Below, piece after piece: positions 39,149 to 52,191 of a stretch of DNA of 64,000 bases. This DNA comes from Cladocopium goreaui. Lineage: Eukaryota; Sar; Dinophyceae; Suessiales; Symbiodiniaceae. The DNA lies in the NCBI GenBank assembly GCA_947184155.2, contig CAMXCT020002657.1, positions 507,001-571,000 of the forward strand, written 5' to 3'. Below the pieces are notes generated by a model. It did no database searches, had not been told where the DNA came from, and saw nothing but the letters and a program-made list of their open reading frames with translations. How positions within the stretch are numbered: the first letter of the stretch is position 1; every line of letters begins with the position of its first letter. Position numbers and translations under genes: made by a program.

Positions 39149-39374
39149 TTTGGGGTAAAGTGGCATAGGTCTACATGAGTCGGTGACAAAGATCATGTGT
39201 TTCTGATGTCAAATCTCGTTGCAAGTCTTTTTGTTGGTGGCTCGGTCGTCGCGTAAACGCGCGCTTTTTTGAACGCTCTTCCCATAGGCACGGCGCATTT
39301 GTGTGCATTTTATACCACATACGTCAGTGTTTCGGGTGGGGTGGGGCTGATAACGTTCCTTGGCGCTTGCTCTT

Positions 39375-39755
39375 CATGAAGTGACATTCATGTGGCTACG
39401 CTGGTCATTGCTTGGGAGGGTGAGGGGGGGGTAGGGGGGGCGATGATCGGCGATGACAACGTTCTTGGTGGTACGTTCTTGATGTTTCACGCTAAGGAAG
39501 TGACATTCAGGTTGCTACGCTACGCTGGTCATTGCTTGGGAGGGTTTCGGGGGGGTGGGGTAGGGGGGGCGACGAAAACGTTCTTGATAGTACGTTCTTG
39601 ATGTTGCATCTTAACGAAGTGACATTCATGTTGCTGTGCACTCTTTGTGGTACATGAGTTGATCCTTTTGCTGCTAGTTCCTTGTGGTTCATGCACATGA
39701 AGTGACATACGTGTTGCTACGCTGTGCACTCTTCGTGGTACATGAGTCCTTCTGA
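39375..39755. repeat. Imperfect ~100-120-bp repeat with G-runs
   Basis: GAAGTGACATTCATGTTGCTACGCT recurs four times. The first two or three copies carry TGGTCATTGCTTGGGAGGG plus long G-runs and TACGTTCTTGATGTT. The G-runs could form quadruplexes. 39149-39374 shows no feature. Confidence 0.75.
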
Positions 39756-39759
39756 CTCG

Positions 39760-40880
39760 CACATCCACCAATTAGCTGCAAAGCGACTTCTTGAACACCC
39801 TGGCTTGCACAAACAAGAACGAAAAAAACTTGCTGAATGTCAAGACATGGGATTCTTATATGACATCAACACAAACAAGTCATGACTGCCGTGAAACAAA
39901 CAGACACCGAGTGGCTGTGGAGGCGCGCGTTTACAGGGCGACCGGCCGTTGTTGGTTGGATTTATTAGCGGTTGGTTGGGCACCCTTTTGATGTCAATCA
40001 AACCACATATTTTAAAAGCACTTCGGTACACAACCCACGCATCCCTATCCAGGACAGCGCCATGGAGTGGTTCGCCGGAAAACGGGGCGCGTTCATGAGC
40101 CAACTGTTTGGCTCTCAGCGTTGGACCGGAGCAGGATACCCTGCCCATGGGCAACAATTCTACCCCAAAGCTACCTGTTTGAAAAGAAATGCCATGATAA
40201 ACTACCTGAATTTTAGGGTATCCCATTTCTGGACAACGTCAGATCAAACCAGTGGCGTTTTTTTTTGGTTTTGCTCTTTGCAGGCTCTGATCCTGGGAAG
40301 GATATGGTCTGCGCCTAGAGCCCCCAAGGAATATCAATAAAGACAGGCTTGTTGATGGTTGCAGTTGCAAATGCTTCTCATTTTCAGCTTGAGTCGTGAT
40401 GACGATTTCCAACGTACTTGCATGGCTTGGTGATGGGTTTAAAGCAGCAATGCAACTGTTTTTTGATGACAGGTTCCAATGAATACAGGTCCTTTTTGAA
40501 GCATAGAGTTGGTAGTTGTTTTTGCTACCGCCGCCCGTAACGAGCTCGGTGTTTTTGTTTTTTTCTAAACTTCAGAACGGGACCTCCTGGGAGTGCAGTT
40601 TCCCATGATTTAAGACAATATTTTAAAAGGTTTTACTGCACTCCCAAATGCCTTGCTACACAAGAATCTGACACAGACCCTTACAAATTACTTGCATGCT
40701 CTTTGAAGGGTGGCTCCACAAACTACTTCCATACTCTTTGGAGGAAGGACGAAATCTCAAAAACAAACAAAACTTTGGAAAAACCAACGAAAAACAAGAA
40801 AAACGTTGGAACTACCAAAAAACATCAAAAAACACTATTTCCAGACTCTTTGGAGAAGGGGGGGTCTAGACACGAGTCTC
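39760..40880. other. No recognisable feature
   Basis: Several open frames under 130 codons on both strands, none with a recognisable domain. The minus-strand frame 39840-40226 is the longest but has no support beyond length. Confidence 0.5.
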
Positions 40881-40924
40881 TGAATATTGTTTTTTCTTTG
40901 TGAAGTGGGTGAAGTGGGTTGTAC

Positions 40925-41092
40925 CCAGCGCGTGAGTCATCTACTCAGGCCAAGCAGCTTGCCTTGTTTGTGCGCTTTGTTCTGTGAATGGCCGTGCGTT
41001 GAAAGTGCTTCCCGGAGAGAAGTTCATTGCGTCCATGGCCGAGGAGGAGGCGCCGGTTCGGACACAAGGGCCCCCGGCCACATGTAAGCCAA
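40925..41092 (+). repeat. Dispersed repeat, copy 1 (second copy ~51065-51190)
   Basis: CTGTGAATGGCCGTGCG ... AAGTTCATTGCGTCCATGGCC followed by GAGGAGGAGGCGCCGGTT is shared, with divergence, with 51089-51160. The segment may derive from a gene start (MAEEEAPV in copy 1), but nothing more supports coding. Confidence 0.6.
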
Positions 41093-41304
41093 ACAGTTTT
41101 ACTTTTCTGGGGGCTTATGTTTTTTCACATCCATGCGCGCAGAAATCAAATGACATAAAGTATACAAGTTGAATGTGGTTTGATTTTTCGAGCCGGAAAT
41201 ACGTTCCAAAACTGGTTTTGATGTTTGTAGCCATTGGCTGGGGGACGCTGCAGGTGCTCAGCTGCCAACCCAGATCTTAGTATCACTAGGAAAGATGGTC
41301 ATAA

Positions 41305-41545
41305 AATCTCCCCTTTTTTTTGACCCCCCACCATGTTTTTTTGACCACTGTTTTTTAAACCTCCTAACCTTGTTTTTTGACCCCCCGCCTTGTTTTTTGT
41401 TGATCCCCTGACCTTGTTTTTGTTGACCCCCCACCTTGTTTTATGACCCCCCCATCTTGTTTTTTGGACCCCCCACCTGGTTTCTTTGACCACCCACCTT
41501 GCTTTTTTGACCCTCTGGATCTGCTTTCCGGACCCCCATGAAATT
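41305..41545. repeat. Tandem TTTTTTGACCCCCCACCTTG repeat
   Basis: About ten imperfect copies of a ~21-24-bp unit alternating T-runs and C-runs (GACCCCCCACCTTGTTTTT). The complementary strand is rich in G-runs. Confidence 0.85.
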
Positions 41546-41599
41546 CAGTAAATTCCTTGGGGTGGCTATGTTTTTTTCGCGGCAGGTTTTGGATTTTTT

Positions 41600-41865
41600 G
41601 GGGTTCCAGGTTCTATGCTTTCCTGCTTTTCTGCTGTTCTGCTTCTCTACTTTTCTGCTTCTTTGCTTCTCTGTTTTTCTGCTTTTCCGCTTTTGCTTTT
41701 GCTGCTTCTTTGCTTTTCTGCCTCTCTGCTTCTGCGTTTCTGCTTTTTGCTTTGCCTGCTTTTTGCTTTTTCTGCTTCTCTGCTTTTCATGCTTCTCTGC
41801 GTAACCTGCTTCTTTTCTTTTCTGCTTCTCTGCTTTTCTGCTTTTGCGCCTTTCCATTTCTACTA
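41600..41865. repeat. TGCTTTTCTGCTTCTC minisatellite
   Basis: Imperfect 8- and 16-bp units of TGCTTTTC and TGCTTCTC. The long Phe/Leu/Cys-rich plus-strand and Lys/Arg-rich minus-strand frames are products of the repeat. Confidence 0.85.
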
Positions 41866-41909
41866 CTACTATTCTACTTTTTTCTTTTCTTCAGTCATGC
41901 ATTTTTGCT

Positions 41910-42140
41910 AGATAGAAAGGTAGATAGACAGATAGCCAGACAGATAGATAGACAGATAGACAGACAGATAGATAGATAGATAGAAAGAAAGATAGATAGA
42001 TAGATAGACTTGATAAATTGGATAGATTAGATAGATTAGATAGATTAAATGGAATGGAATAGAATAGACTAGAATATAATAGAGCAGAATGATAGATAGA
42101 TCGATAGATAGATAGACAGATAGATAGATATAGATAGATG
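41910..42140. repeat. GATA microsatellite field
   Basis: GATAGATAGACAGATA and GATTAGATAGATTAGA runs. Related fields fill the units from 43200 to 46370. Confidence 0.9.
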
Positions 42141-42330
42141 CACAGAGATTGGCATGGATAGAATGTGTTCTTTCTATGTTCCAGCAGTTGGGACTGTCCC
42201 TCGCCTAGAAGTGGAGGGTGCAGGAATGATTTGATTACTGGACCATTTTGCTCACGGTTTGTTCTGTGTAAATGAGGCAAGGATGGGTGGAATCTCCTCA
42301 GTCAAACAACAATGTTGGAGATATTTTGAT

Positions 42331-43523
42331 ATGACTGATTCACTTGATGATCCTTTTGCCCTTGCATCCCTTCGCGAGACCGCCGGGCATGAGGCCGTCG
42401 AGCAGCGACGGAAGAAGCTCACAGCATGCTTCGCCACTGCCGAAGTCGAAGTGCAGGCTGCCACTTGGCAAGTGACAGCCATCCCATTGAAAATCATTCC
42501 CACGCGGAACCCCAACTTGAATACCACCCATTGCAACGTGCCGATTGCCTCGCACGCACATGTACTGTACAGTGCAGTATCCTTTTTCAGGCCCAGACAA
42601 GCCTTGGCGAGCCAGATGCCGGAGCCTTCAGGTTGAGGGCTAGCAAATGTCCCGCAATGGACCTTGAACATGCAAATGAAATGTGCCATTCAAGAGGCAT
42701 GACATGCTATGTTCCACATTCTTTCTGGGTTTGTTGTTTCAATTGTTCCAGCTGTTCCATATGGCGGAAGGAACAGTGCAAAGACATTGTTTGGCATGGC
42801 AAGTTTGAAGCTAACTGTGTTTATTGATTTCCCACACTTGGATACCAGGAACAGATGCCACCAATCGTTTTCTTCCAGTGACGTAGATATAACTAAGTAA
42901 GTTCATACATATATATATATTCTAATGATGGTATTTCGATAGGTTTATACATGATTGTAGATCTAAAGGTCCATTTAGAGTGTAGAGATTGTCCATCGCG
43001 AAAGTAATAACTAAAATGTTTTGAGCGAACGTTTTAGCGAAATATTTTAACATGAGACCCCCGCGAAAGATTCAGATAAACGTGGGGTTTGCAGATAAAG
43101 GAATTTAGATCAACCACCGCATAGACAGACAGACTGACTGACTGACTGACTGACTGACTGGTATAGACTGATACATATTTACATACATATATATTATATA
43201 TATAATATAGATAGATAGACAGATCGATCAATGGATGGATAGATAGATAGATAGATAAATTTCCGGATAGATAGATAGAAAAATAGATAGGTTAGATAAC
43301 TTAGATAGATTAGATGGGTTAGATATTTTTAGACAGATTAGATAGATTAGATAGATTGGATAGTTTAGATTGTTTAGATAGATTAGATAGATTAGATAGA
43401 ATAGCATAGAATAGAGTAGAATAGAATAGAATGATAGGTGGATAGATAGATAGATTGATTGATTGCTAGATAGACAGACGCGTAGACAGATATATAGATA
43501 GATAGACATATAGAGATAGATAC

Positions 43524-43564
<41 letters not shown>

Positions 43565-43985
43565 TAGATAGATAGGATTAGATAGGTAGGATTAGATAGA
43601 TAGATAGATAGATAGATAGATACATAGATAGATAGATAGATAGATAGACAGATAGATAGATAGATAGGATTAGATAGATAGGATTAGATAGGTAGGATTA
43701 GATAGATAGATAGATAGATACATAGATAGATAGATAGATAGATAGACAGATAGATAGATAGATAGATTAGATAGATAGGATTAGATAGGTAGGATTAGAT
43801 AGATAGATAGATAGATAGAAAGAAAGATAGATAGATAGATAGATATATAGATAAGATAGAAAGATAAGATATAAAGATAAGATAGAAAGATAAGATAGAT
43901 AGATAAGATAGATAAATAGATAGATAGATAGAAAGATAAGATAGAAATATAAGATAGAAAGATAAGATAGATAGATAAGATAGAT

Positions 43986-44024
<39 letters not shown>

Positions 44025-44292
44025 GATTAGATAGATAGATAGATAGATAGGTAGGATTAGATAGGTAGGATTAGATAGATAGATAGATAGATAGACAGAC
44101 AGATAGATAGATAGATAGCTGGATAGATAGAAAGATAGATAGATAGACAGACAGATAGATAGATAGATAGCTGGATAGATAGAAAGATAGATAGATAGAC
44201 AGATAGATAGATAGATAGCTGGATAAATAGAAAGATAGATAAATTAGATAAATTTGATAAATTAGATAAATTAGATGAATTAGATAAATTAG
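42331..44292 (+). repeat. ~2-kb tandem unit, copy 1
   Basis: It starts with a complex ~600-bp segment encoding MTDSLDDPFALASLRETAG and onward for ~100 codons in the 5' part. A shared unique segment follows to ~43230, with a TGAC run, then ~1 kb of GATA-type repeats. Copy 2 (44293-46371) repeats the whole arrangement. The N-terminal reading frame (~35 residues, EAVEQRRKKLTACFATAE) looks like a genuine exon start, but the following sequence is less convincing. An in-frame extra GAAGTC distinguishes copy 1. Confidence 0.8.
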
Positions 44293-45896
44293 ATGACTGA
44301 TTCATTTGATGATCCTTTTGCCCTTGCATCCCTTCGCGAGACCGCCGGGAATGAGGCCGTCGAGCAGCGACGGAAGAAGCTCACAGCATGCTTCGCCACT
44401 GCCGAAGTGCAGGCTGCCACTTGGCAAGTGACAGCCATCCCATTGAAAATCATTCCCACGCGGAACCCCAACTTGAATACCACCCATTGCAACGTGCCGA
44501 TTGCCTCGCACGCACATGTACTGTACAGTGCAGTATCCTTTTTCAGGCCCAGACAAGCCTTGGCGAGCCAGATGCCGGAGCCTTCAGGTTGAGGGCTAGC
44601 AAATGTCCCGCAATGGACCTTGAACATGCAAATGAAATGTGCCATTCAAGAGGCATGACATGCTATGTTCCACATTCTTTCTGGGTTTGTTGTTTCAATT
44701 GTTCCAGCTGTTCCATATGGCGGAAGGAACAGTGCAAAGACATTGTTTGGCATGGCAAGTTTGAAGCTAACTGTGTTTATTGATTTCCCACACTTGGATA
44801 CCAGGAACAGATGCCACCAATCGTTTTCTTCCAGTGACGTAGATATAACTAAGTAAGTTCATACATATATATATATTCTAATGATGGTATTTCGATAGGT
44901 TTATACATGATTGTAGATCTAAAGGTCCATTTAGAGTGTAGAGATTGTCCATCGCGAAAGTAATAACTAAAATGTTTTGAGCGAACGTTTTAGCGAAATA
45001 TTTTAACATGAGACCCCCGCGAAAGATTCAGATAAACGTGGGGTTTGCAGATAAAGGAATTTAGATCAACCACCGCATAGACAGACAGACTGACTGACTG
45101 ACTGACTGATAGGTATAGACTGATACATATTTACATACATATATATTATATATATAATATAGATAGATAGACAGATCGATCAATGGATGGATAGATAGAT
45201 AGATAGATAAATTTCCGGATAGATAGATAGAAAAATAGATAGGTTAGATAACTTAGATAGATTAGATGGGTTAGATATTTTTAGACAGATTAGATAGATT
45301 AGATAGATTGGATAGTTTAGATTGTTTAGATAGATTAGATAGATTAGATAGAATAGCATAGAATAGAGTAGAATAGAATAGAATGATAGGTGGATAGATA
45401 GATAGATTGATTGATTGCTAGATAGACAGACGCGTAGACAGATAGACAGATATATAGATAGATAGACAGATAGATAGATAGAAAGATAAGATAGATAAGA
45501 TAGAAAGATAGATAGATAGAAATATAGATAGATCGATAGATAGGATTAGATAGGTAGGATTAGATAGATACATAGATAGATAGATAGATAGACAGATAGA
45601 TAGATAGATAGATAGGATTAGATAGATAGGATTAGATAGGTAGGATTAGATAGATAGATAGATAGATACATAGATAGATAGATAGAAAGATAGATAGATA
45701 GATATATAGATAAGATAGAAAGATAAGATAGAAAGATAAGATAGAAAGATAAGATAGATAGATAAGATAGATAGATAGATAGATAGAAAGATAGAAAGAT
45801 AGATAGATAGATAGACAGATAGATAGATAGGATTAGATAGATAGGATTAGATAGATAGGATTAGATAGGTAGGATTAGATAGATAGATAGATAGAT

Positions 45897-45929
<33 letters not shown>

Positions 45930-46069
45930 TATAGATAAGATAGAAAGATAAGATATAAAGATAAGATAGAAAGATAAGATAGATAGATAAGATAGATAAA
46001 TAGATAGATAGATAGAAAGATAAGATAGAAATATAAGATAGAAAGATAAGATAGATAGATAAGATAGAT

Positions 46070-46112
<43 letters not shown>

Positions 46113-46371
46113 GATTAGATAGATAGATAGATAGATAGGTAGGATTAGATAGGTAGGATTAGATAGATAGATAGATAGATAGACAGACAGATAGATAGAT
46201 AGATAGCTGGATAGATAGAAAGATAGATAGATAGACAGACAGATAGATAGATAGATAGCTGGATAGATAGAAAGATAGATAGATAGACAGATAGATAGAT
46301 AGATAGCTGGATAAATAGAAAGATAGATAAATTAGATAAATTTGATAAATTAGATGAATTAGATAAATTAG
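44293..46371 (+). repeat. ~2-kb tandem unit, copy 2
   Basis: Nearly identical to copy 1 over the first ~900 bases, then with its own expansion of GATA, GATTAGATAG and AAGATAAGATAG motifs. The TGAC run is shorter and followed by an extra TGATAG. Confidence 0.85.
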
Positions 46372-46612
46372 ATGACTGATTCATTTGATTGTCCTGTTGC
46401 CCTTGTATCCCTTCGCGAGACCGCCGGGAATGAGGCCGTCGAGCAGCGACGGAAGAAGCTCACAGCATGCTTCGCCACTGCCGAAGTGCAGGCTGCCACT
46501 TGGCAAGTGACAGCCATCCCATTGAAAATCATTCCCACATGGAACCCCAACTTCAATATTTTTCCATTGCAACGTGCCGATTGCCTCGCACGCACATGTA
46601 CTGTACAATTTC
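46372..46612 (+). repeat. ~2-kb tandem unit, copy 3 (truncated)
   Basis: Homologous to the first ~240 bases of the unit (MTDSFDCPVALVSLRETAG). It diverges near 46550 and ends after TGTACTGTACA. 46613-47450 has no clear feature. Confidence 0.8.
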
Positions 46613-47579
46613 CTGTTTGGAGATTACATATATGTATCAATATGGCACCATGTGTTTGAAGTTTGTTTGTTGGTGGCATGTCAACCGTGACGGAAGAATG
46701 GCGGAGACACACCCAGGAGGCCCATTAAAAACTATCCATCCCTACTCACCCCTATCCTATTTTCTGATTTCTATCATCACATGATATCAACAGCACCTGA
46801 AATGATTTGTTCGTGAAAGTTCCAGTTGAATTTTTGGATTAATTACCTGAACCTTTCTTCGTTACACGTGCTCAGAACACAAAACGCTTATTTTCAAAAA
46901 CGTGCTACAAAAGCCCGTGGTTTCAAGATTGGGAATGGTTTTGTTGGATTACCAACACGACGAGGGATTAATCCAACAAGTGGATTAATATTTCCAAACT
47001 GTAACAAGAACATCTCCGGGTCAACATCTTGAACGGGGTTGGCAGGGATAATGGCAATGAGGGATCCCACCGAGCAAGAATGGCGATAGATGTTCATATT
47101 TAGTGTGCAGCGGTAGCAGTGTTGTTTCCCTAGACCTTGGGGTAAGTTTCTTTGCTGTTTGCTTCTTGTGGCGATGTCTCTGCACGCCTGGCGGGGGGAG
47201 TGTGCAGGTTCCTTTTCCCACGTCAAGTGATCCCTTACCCTTTGGGTAATGTTTGTCAAGGTTTGCTCCCTAAAGGAGAGTGTCATCACTGGCAGATTTT
47301 TTTCCCTCTTAAAGAGGTTTTTCCTGCTGTCAGTCCGCTCAGCCCAATGTCCGGCTGGCAGCCTTGCATTCAGCTCATCAACTTTGTTTCACTTTTTTTT
47401 GATGCCGTCCAGTGACTAACCCTTGATCTCATATGTTTCTATCTATATATGTATAATGTAGGTTACAGATTAGTGTGGGGAGGCCCCCCCGCCCCCCCCC
47501 AAACAAATTTTGGATACAGAATAGTGTGGAAAAACCAAAGTAGAGGGTACAGAATACAGTAAAATTTAAAAAAAATGAT

Positions 47580-48265
47580 AGATTTAAATTGATTTCAATT
47601 TACTTTCAATTGATTTGAATTTATTTTGAATTGATTTCAATTTATTTTCAATTGATTTGAATTTATTTTGAACTGATTTCAATTTACTTTCAGTTGATTT
47701 CAATTTACTTTCATTTGATTTCAATTTACTTTCAATTGATTTCAATTTACTTTCAATTGATTTCAATTTACTTTCAATTGATTTCCATTTACTTTCAATT
47801 GATTTGAAGTTACCTTGAATTGATTTCAATTTATTTTGAAATGATTTCAATTTACTTTCAATTGATTTCAATTTATTTTGAATTGATTTGAAGTTACTTT
47901 GAATTGATTTCAATTTACTTTCAATTGATTTCAATTTATTTTCAATTGATTTGAAGTTACTCTGAATTGATTTCAATTTATTTTGAAATGAGTTCAATTT
48001 ACTTTCAATTGATTTCAATTTACTTTCAATTGATTTCCATTTACTTTCAATGGATTTGAAGTTACTTTCAATTGATTTCAATTTACTTTGAATTGATTTC
48101 AATTTACTTTGAATTGATTGCAATTTACTTTCAATTGATTTCAATTGATTTCAATTTCTTTCAATTGATTTCAATTAACTTTGAATTGGTTTCAGTTTAC
48201 TTTGAATTGATTTCAATTTGATTTCAATTGATTTCAATTTACTGTCAATTTACTTTCAATCGACA
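47580..48265. repeat. ~21-bp TTGATTTCAATTTACTTTCAA array
   Basis: About 30 imperfect units, with T/C and G/A changes. The minus-strand frame stays open for 186 codons as SIESKLKSIQSKLK repeats. The 21-bp period explains this, and there is no other evidence of a gene. Confidence 0.9.
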
Positions 48266-48690
48266 TCCCATAGAAATCCAATAGTAGTCCCAAAGAAATA
48301 TCATAGAAATACCATGCAAATCCCATAGAAATCCCACAGAAATCCCATAGAAAGATCATAGAAATAACATGGAATAGCATAAGAACCACAAAGAAATCCC
48401 ATGAGAATTCCAATAATAATCCCATAGAAATATCATAGAAACATCATGGAAATACCTTGGAAACCCCACAGGAATCCAATAGAAATTCCATAGGAATCCA
48501 ATAGAAATACCATAGAAATCCCATAGGAATCCAATGGAAATCCCATAAGAATACCATAGAACTTCCATAGCATCCCTTCAGAAATCCCATAGAAATCCTC
48601 CAGAAATATCATAGAAACATCATGGAAATCCCATAGGAATTCCATAGAAATCCAATAGCAATACCATAAAAATACCATAAAAGAAAAAAG
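48266..48690. repeat. CATAGAAATCC-type array (11-21-bp units)
   Basis: Variants of CCCATAGAAATCC, CATAGAAATATCATAGAAA and CCAATAGAAAT. Minus-strand frames read FYGISIGFLWDF-like cycles and are repeat artefacts. Confidence 0.88.
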
Positions 48691-48699
48691 TTTTAGCAC

Positions 48700-50110
48700 C
48701 GGAAAAGGTAAAGGAAATGATTGCAAAAATCAAAAAAATCATGACCCCAGGAAGCAGCAGGACACAATAGTGTACCCCCAAACAAACCACACTATTGTGT
48801 ATCAGGGTTGCTCATGGACTACCCCCTTGAAAAATTGTTTGAGTGATGTCTTTTAATTGGGTTTTAAACAGGCATCATTTATTTTGGGGAACTGGGCATT
48901 TCTGAGAATTTCAAATGAAAGAAACTAAGAAAGTAATTAAGTAATTAAAAGAAAAAACTTTAGCAAAGGAAAAGGTAAAGGAAATGATTGAAAAAATCAA
49001 AAAATCATGACCTCAGGAAGCAGCAGGACACAATAGTGTACCCTCAAACAAACCACACTATTGTGTATCAGGGTTGCTCATGGATTACCCCCTTGAAAAA
49101 TTGTTTGAGTGATGTTTTTTAATTGGGTTTTAATAAGGTGTCATATATTTTGGGAAACTGGGCATTTCTGAGAATTTCAAATGAAAGAAACTAAGAAAAT
49201 AATTAAGTAATTAAAAGAAAAAACTTTAGCAAAGGAAAAGGTAAAGGAAATGATTGAAAAAATCAAAAAATCATGACCTCAGGAAGCAGCAGGACACAAT
49301 AGTGTACCCTCAAACAAACCACACTATTGTGTATCAGGGTTGCTCATGGACTACCCCCTTGAAAAATTGTTTGAGTGATGTTTTTTAATTGGGTTTTAAT
49401 AAGGTGTCATATATTTTGGGAAACTGGGCATTTCTGAGAACTTCAAATGAAAGAAACTAAGAAAGTAATTAAGTAATTAAAAGAAAAATCCTTTAGCAAA
49501 GGAAAAGGTAAAGGAAATGATTGAAAAAATCAAAAAAATCATGACCCCAGGAAGCAGCAGGACACAATAGTGTACCCTCAAACAAACCACACTATTGTGT
49601 ATCAGGGTTGCTCATGAACTACCCCCTTAAAAAATTGTTTGAGTGATGTCTTTTAATTGGGTTTTAAACAGGCATCATTTATTTTGGGAAACTGGGCATT
49701 TCTGAGAATTTCAAATGAAAGAAACTAAGAAAGTAATTAAGTAATTGAAAGAAAAAACCTTTAGCAAAGGAAAAGTTAAAGGAAATGATTGAAAAAATTA
49801 AAAATCATGACCTCAGGAAGCAGCAGGACACAATAGTGTACCCTCAAACAAACCACACTATTGTGTATCAGGGTTGCTCATGGATTACCCCCTTGAAAAA
49901 TTGTTTGAGTGATGTTTTTTAATTGGGTTTTAATAAGGTGTCATATATTTTGGGAAACTGGGCATTTCTGAGAATTTCAAATGAAAGAAACTAAGAAAAT
50001 AATTAAGTAATTAAAAGAAAAAACTTTAGCAAAGGAAAAGGTAAAGGAAATGATTGAAAAAAACAAAAAATCATGACCTCAAAAAGCAGCAGGACAATAG
50101 TGTACCCTCC
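48700..50110. repeat. ~265-bp tandem repeat, 5 full units, each with a hairpin
   Basis: Units restart at about 48949, 49212, 49481, 49750 and 50017 with AAAGAAAAAACTTTAGCAAAGG. Each contains ACACAATAGTGTA ... ACACTATTGTGTA, a perfect 12-bp inverted repeat with ~18 bases between arms. Two unit subtypes differ at TGTCTTTTAATTGGG...CAGGCATC versus TGTTTTTTAATTGGG...AAGGTGTC, and they partly alternate. Confidence 0.9.
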
Positions 50111-50640
50111 AAACAAACCACACTATTTTGTACCTGGATGTAATTGTCTGTGGAAGGCACCTGGAAAATTTCAATGATGGAACATAAAAAGTAAAAGAAA
50201 AAAACTTTAAAAAATAAAAAATGAAAAATGTTTGAACACAAAAAGACCAAGACACAATTGTGTATCCTGACACAATGACACAATTGTGTATCCTGACACA
50301 ATTTTAAAAAATAATAAAAAAATATATAATTAAAAATAAAAATAATTAAATTCAAAATTATTATAATTAAAAATAAAAAATAATTTAAAATGAAATAAAA
50401 AATAATTAAATCAAAAATTATTATAACTAATTAAAAATAAAAATAAAAAATAATTTAACATAAAATAAAAAATAATTAAATTAAAAATTATTATAATTAA
50501 AAATAAAAATAAAAAATATTTTTAAAATAAAATAAAAACAATTAAAAACTAAAAAACAAAAAAATGAAAAAAAAAACTTACACCAAAATCCTGTGGACAC
50601 AAAACTGTACCCCTCGATCATTTCCAAGGTTACAAAATAA
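50111..50640. other. AT-rich right interior of the TIR element
   Basis: AAAAATAATTAAATT-like repeats with further CACAATTGTGTATCCTGAC copies near 50255-50300. No gene. Confidence 0.7.
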
Positions 50641-50696
50641 TTTTGAGGTCTGTGGACACAATTCTGTATCCCCACACTAATCTGTATCCCACATTA

Positions 50697-51650
50697 TATA
50701 TATATATTTATAATATCCAAGACAGACAAGTTGGTGGTGTCATGCTTCGACTTTCAAGCCTTGTTTGAATGATAGTCCCGACTGAGGAAACAATATGAGC
50801 CCATCCGAGATGGGTCAAAGCGACCAACAAGTTTATATACTTAGTTAGGGACCTTGGGGTATATGCCAAATGTCATGGTGTACCAGCCGAACGAAAATTG
50901 ACAAGCACCTCGTGGGTTTGACTTTTATTGCCTCGGGGGTTCACTTAACAAGATGATGCCGGTGTTTCTTTGAGTCAGGATAGGTTCAGCACCATTCGGT
51001 AAAGTTCAAGCATCATCAAAAACTGACATTTGGCCTCGTGCGGCGTCATGCAAGGATGAGCGGCTTGCTTTGTCCGCACGCTTCGTCCTGTGAATGGTCG
51101 CGTGAGAAGCTCTTCCGGGGGCCAAGTTCATTGCGCCTATGGCCGAGGAGGCGCCGGTTTGGGGCCGGCAAATTACATGCAGCATGCAGGGGCCAGGGGC
51201 CTTGAAAGTAAGTTGTGCCACCATGAAGGAGCAGACATGATTCCCAACTCCTTGGCCCTACAAGCCAATAAACGAATCTATTTTTAGACCTGGGACACAT
51301 GAGTTTACCATGGCTTTCAACAATATAGGTACCTATTGACCTATTGGTACAGAATTTGACGGGTAAGTTCACCACAACTGGCCCCAAATGAATTTTTGAT
51401 TCGAGATGAGGACAATTTAATTTGCTCCAGAGGGTGGGGGGACCCAAAGCATGCACATGAAGAAGTACGCATGTTATCAGAGCATGTTCACAGACGGTTC
51501 GTATCAAGACGTCATGAGCTGTCCGCAAGGGAATCTGAATGATGGTTTTGTCAGACACGTTTTTTTGGTGTGTTTCCATGTGGGATCTTGGAGGCACTAA
51601 CTGGAGAGAAGATTGAATATCCACCCTGAAACCATTTGCTCTAGCGCGTG
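50697..51650. other. No gene; contains dispersed repeat copy 2
   Basis: 51065-51190 is homologous to 40925-41092. The minus-strand frame 51046-51786 (246 codons) has no recognisable domain and overlaps simple repeats at its start. I do not call it a gene. Confidence 0.5.
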
Positions 51651-52190
51651 CATTTGACAATATATACGTGCACGCATGTGTATACATATACTCCTGAATG
51701 CATGTTTGCATAGATTTGCTTCGCATGTGTAGGTACAAGTATACATTTGCAGATATACCTTTACACGTGCATGTATGCGCAGGCATATGTATGTATATGC
51801 GCGCTTATGTACCGAAAGCTACGGTGAACACATGTATATACAGAACAAAAACTGATCACATGAATCACATGAATTATGCGCACATAATTTGTCCTTACAT
51901 GTGCACACATGTATTCGGAAGTATATACATAAATATATTTACACACACACATACAAAATCCACGCGTGTGTATATATATATATACACACATATACATATA
52001 CATAGACATCCACACACATATATATATATATATATCAGTAAATAAAATAAATGAATAGATATATAAATTAATGAGTAAATAAATCAATAAGTAAATAGAT
52101 AAACAAATAGATAGATCAATAAATAAATCAATAAATAAGTAAATAAATAAATAAGTAATTAAATAAATAAATAATGAAATATATATATAT
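51650..52190. repeat. AT/ACAT microsatellites
   Basis: TATACATATAC, ACACACATA and AAATAAATAAGTAAAT runs. The sequence immediately left of the next TIR element is ATATATATATA. Confidence 0.85.
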
Positions 52191-52191
52191 A

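Larger units (their letters stand above)
47456..50694. mobile_element. 3.2-kb TIR element filled with tandem repeats (TA duplication)
   Basis: The left end ATGTAGGTTACAGATTAG plus TGTGGGGA matches the inverse of the right end (ATGTGGGATACAGATTAG plus TGTGGGGA) with 2-3 mismatches. TA lies on both sides (47454-47455, 50695-50696). The inside consists of three tandem arrays and AT-rich DNA. There is no transposase, so it is non-autonomous. Subterminal GGATACAGAATAGTGTGG copies repeat the TIR theme. Confidence 0.7.

Noticed and set aside
47580-48690. 186-codon coiled-coil frame (IESKLKSIQSKLK) and GISIGFLWDF frames
   Set aside because: They arise from ~21-bp and 11-bp-type satellites. There is no non-repetitive coding sequence on either side.
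51046-51786. 246-codon minus-strand frame as a host gene
   Set aside because: It begins in ACAT microsatellite sequence, ends in a dispersed repeat, and shows no recognisable domain.
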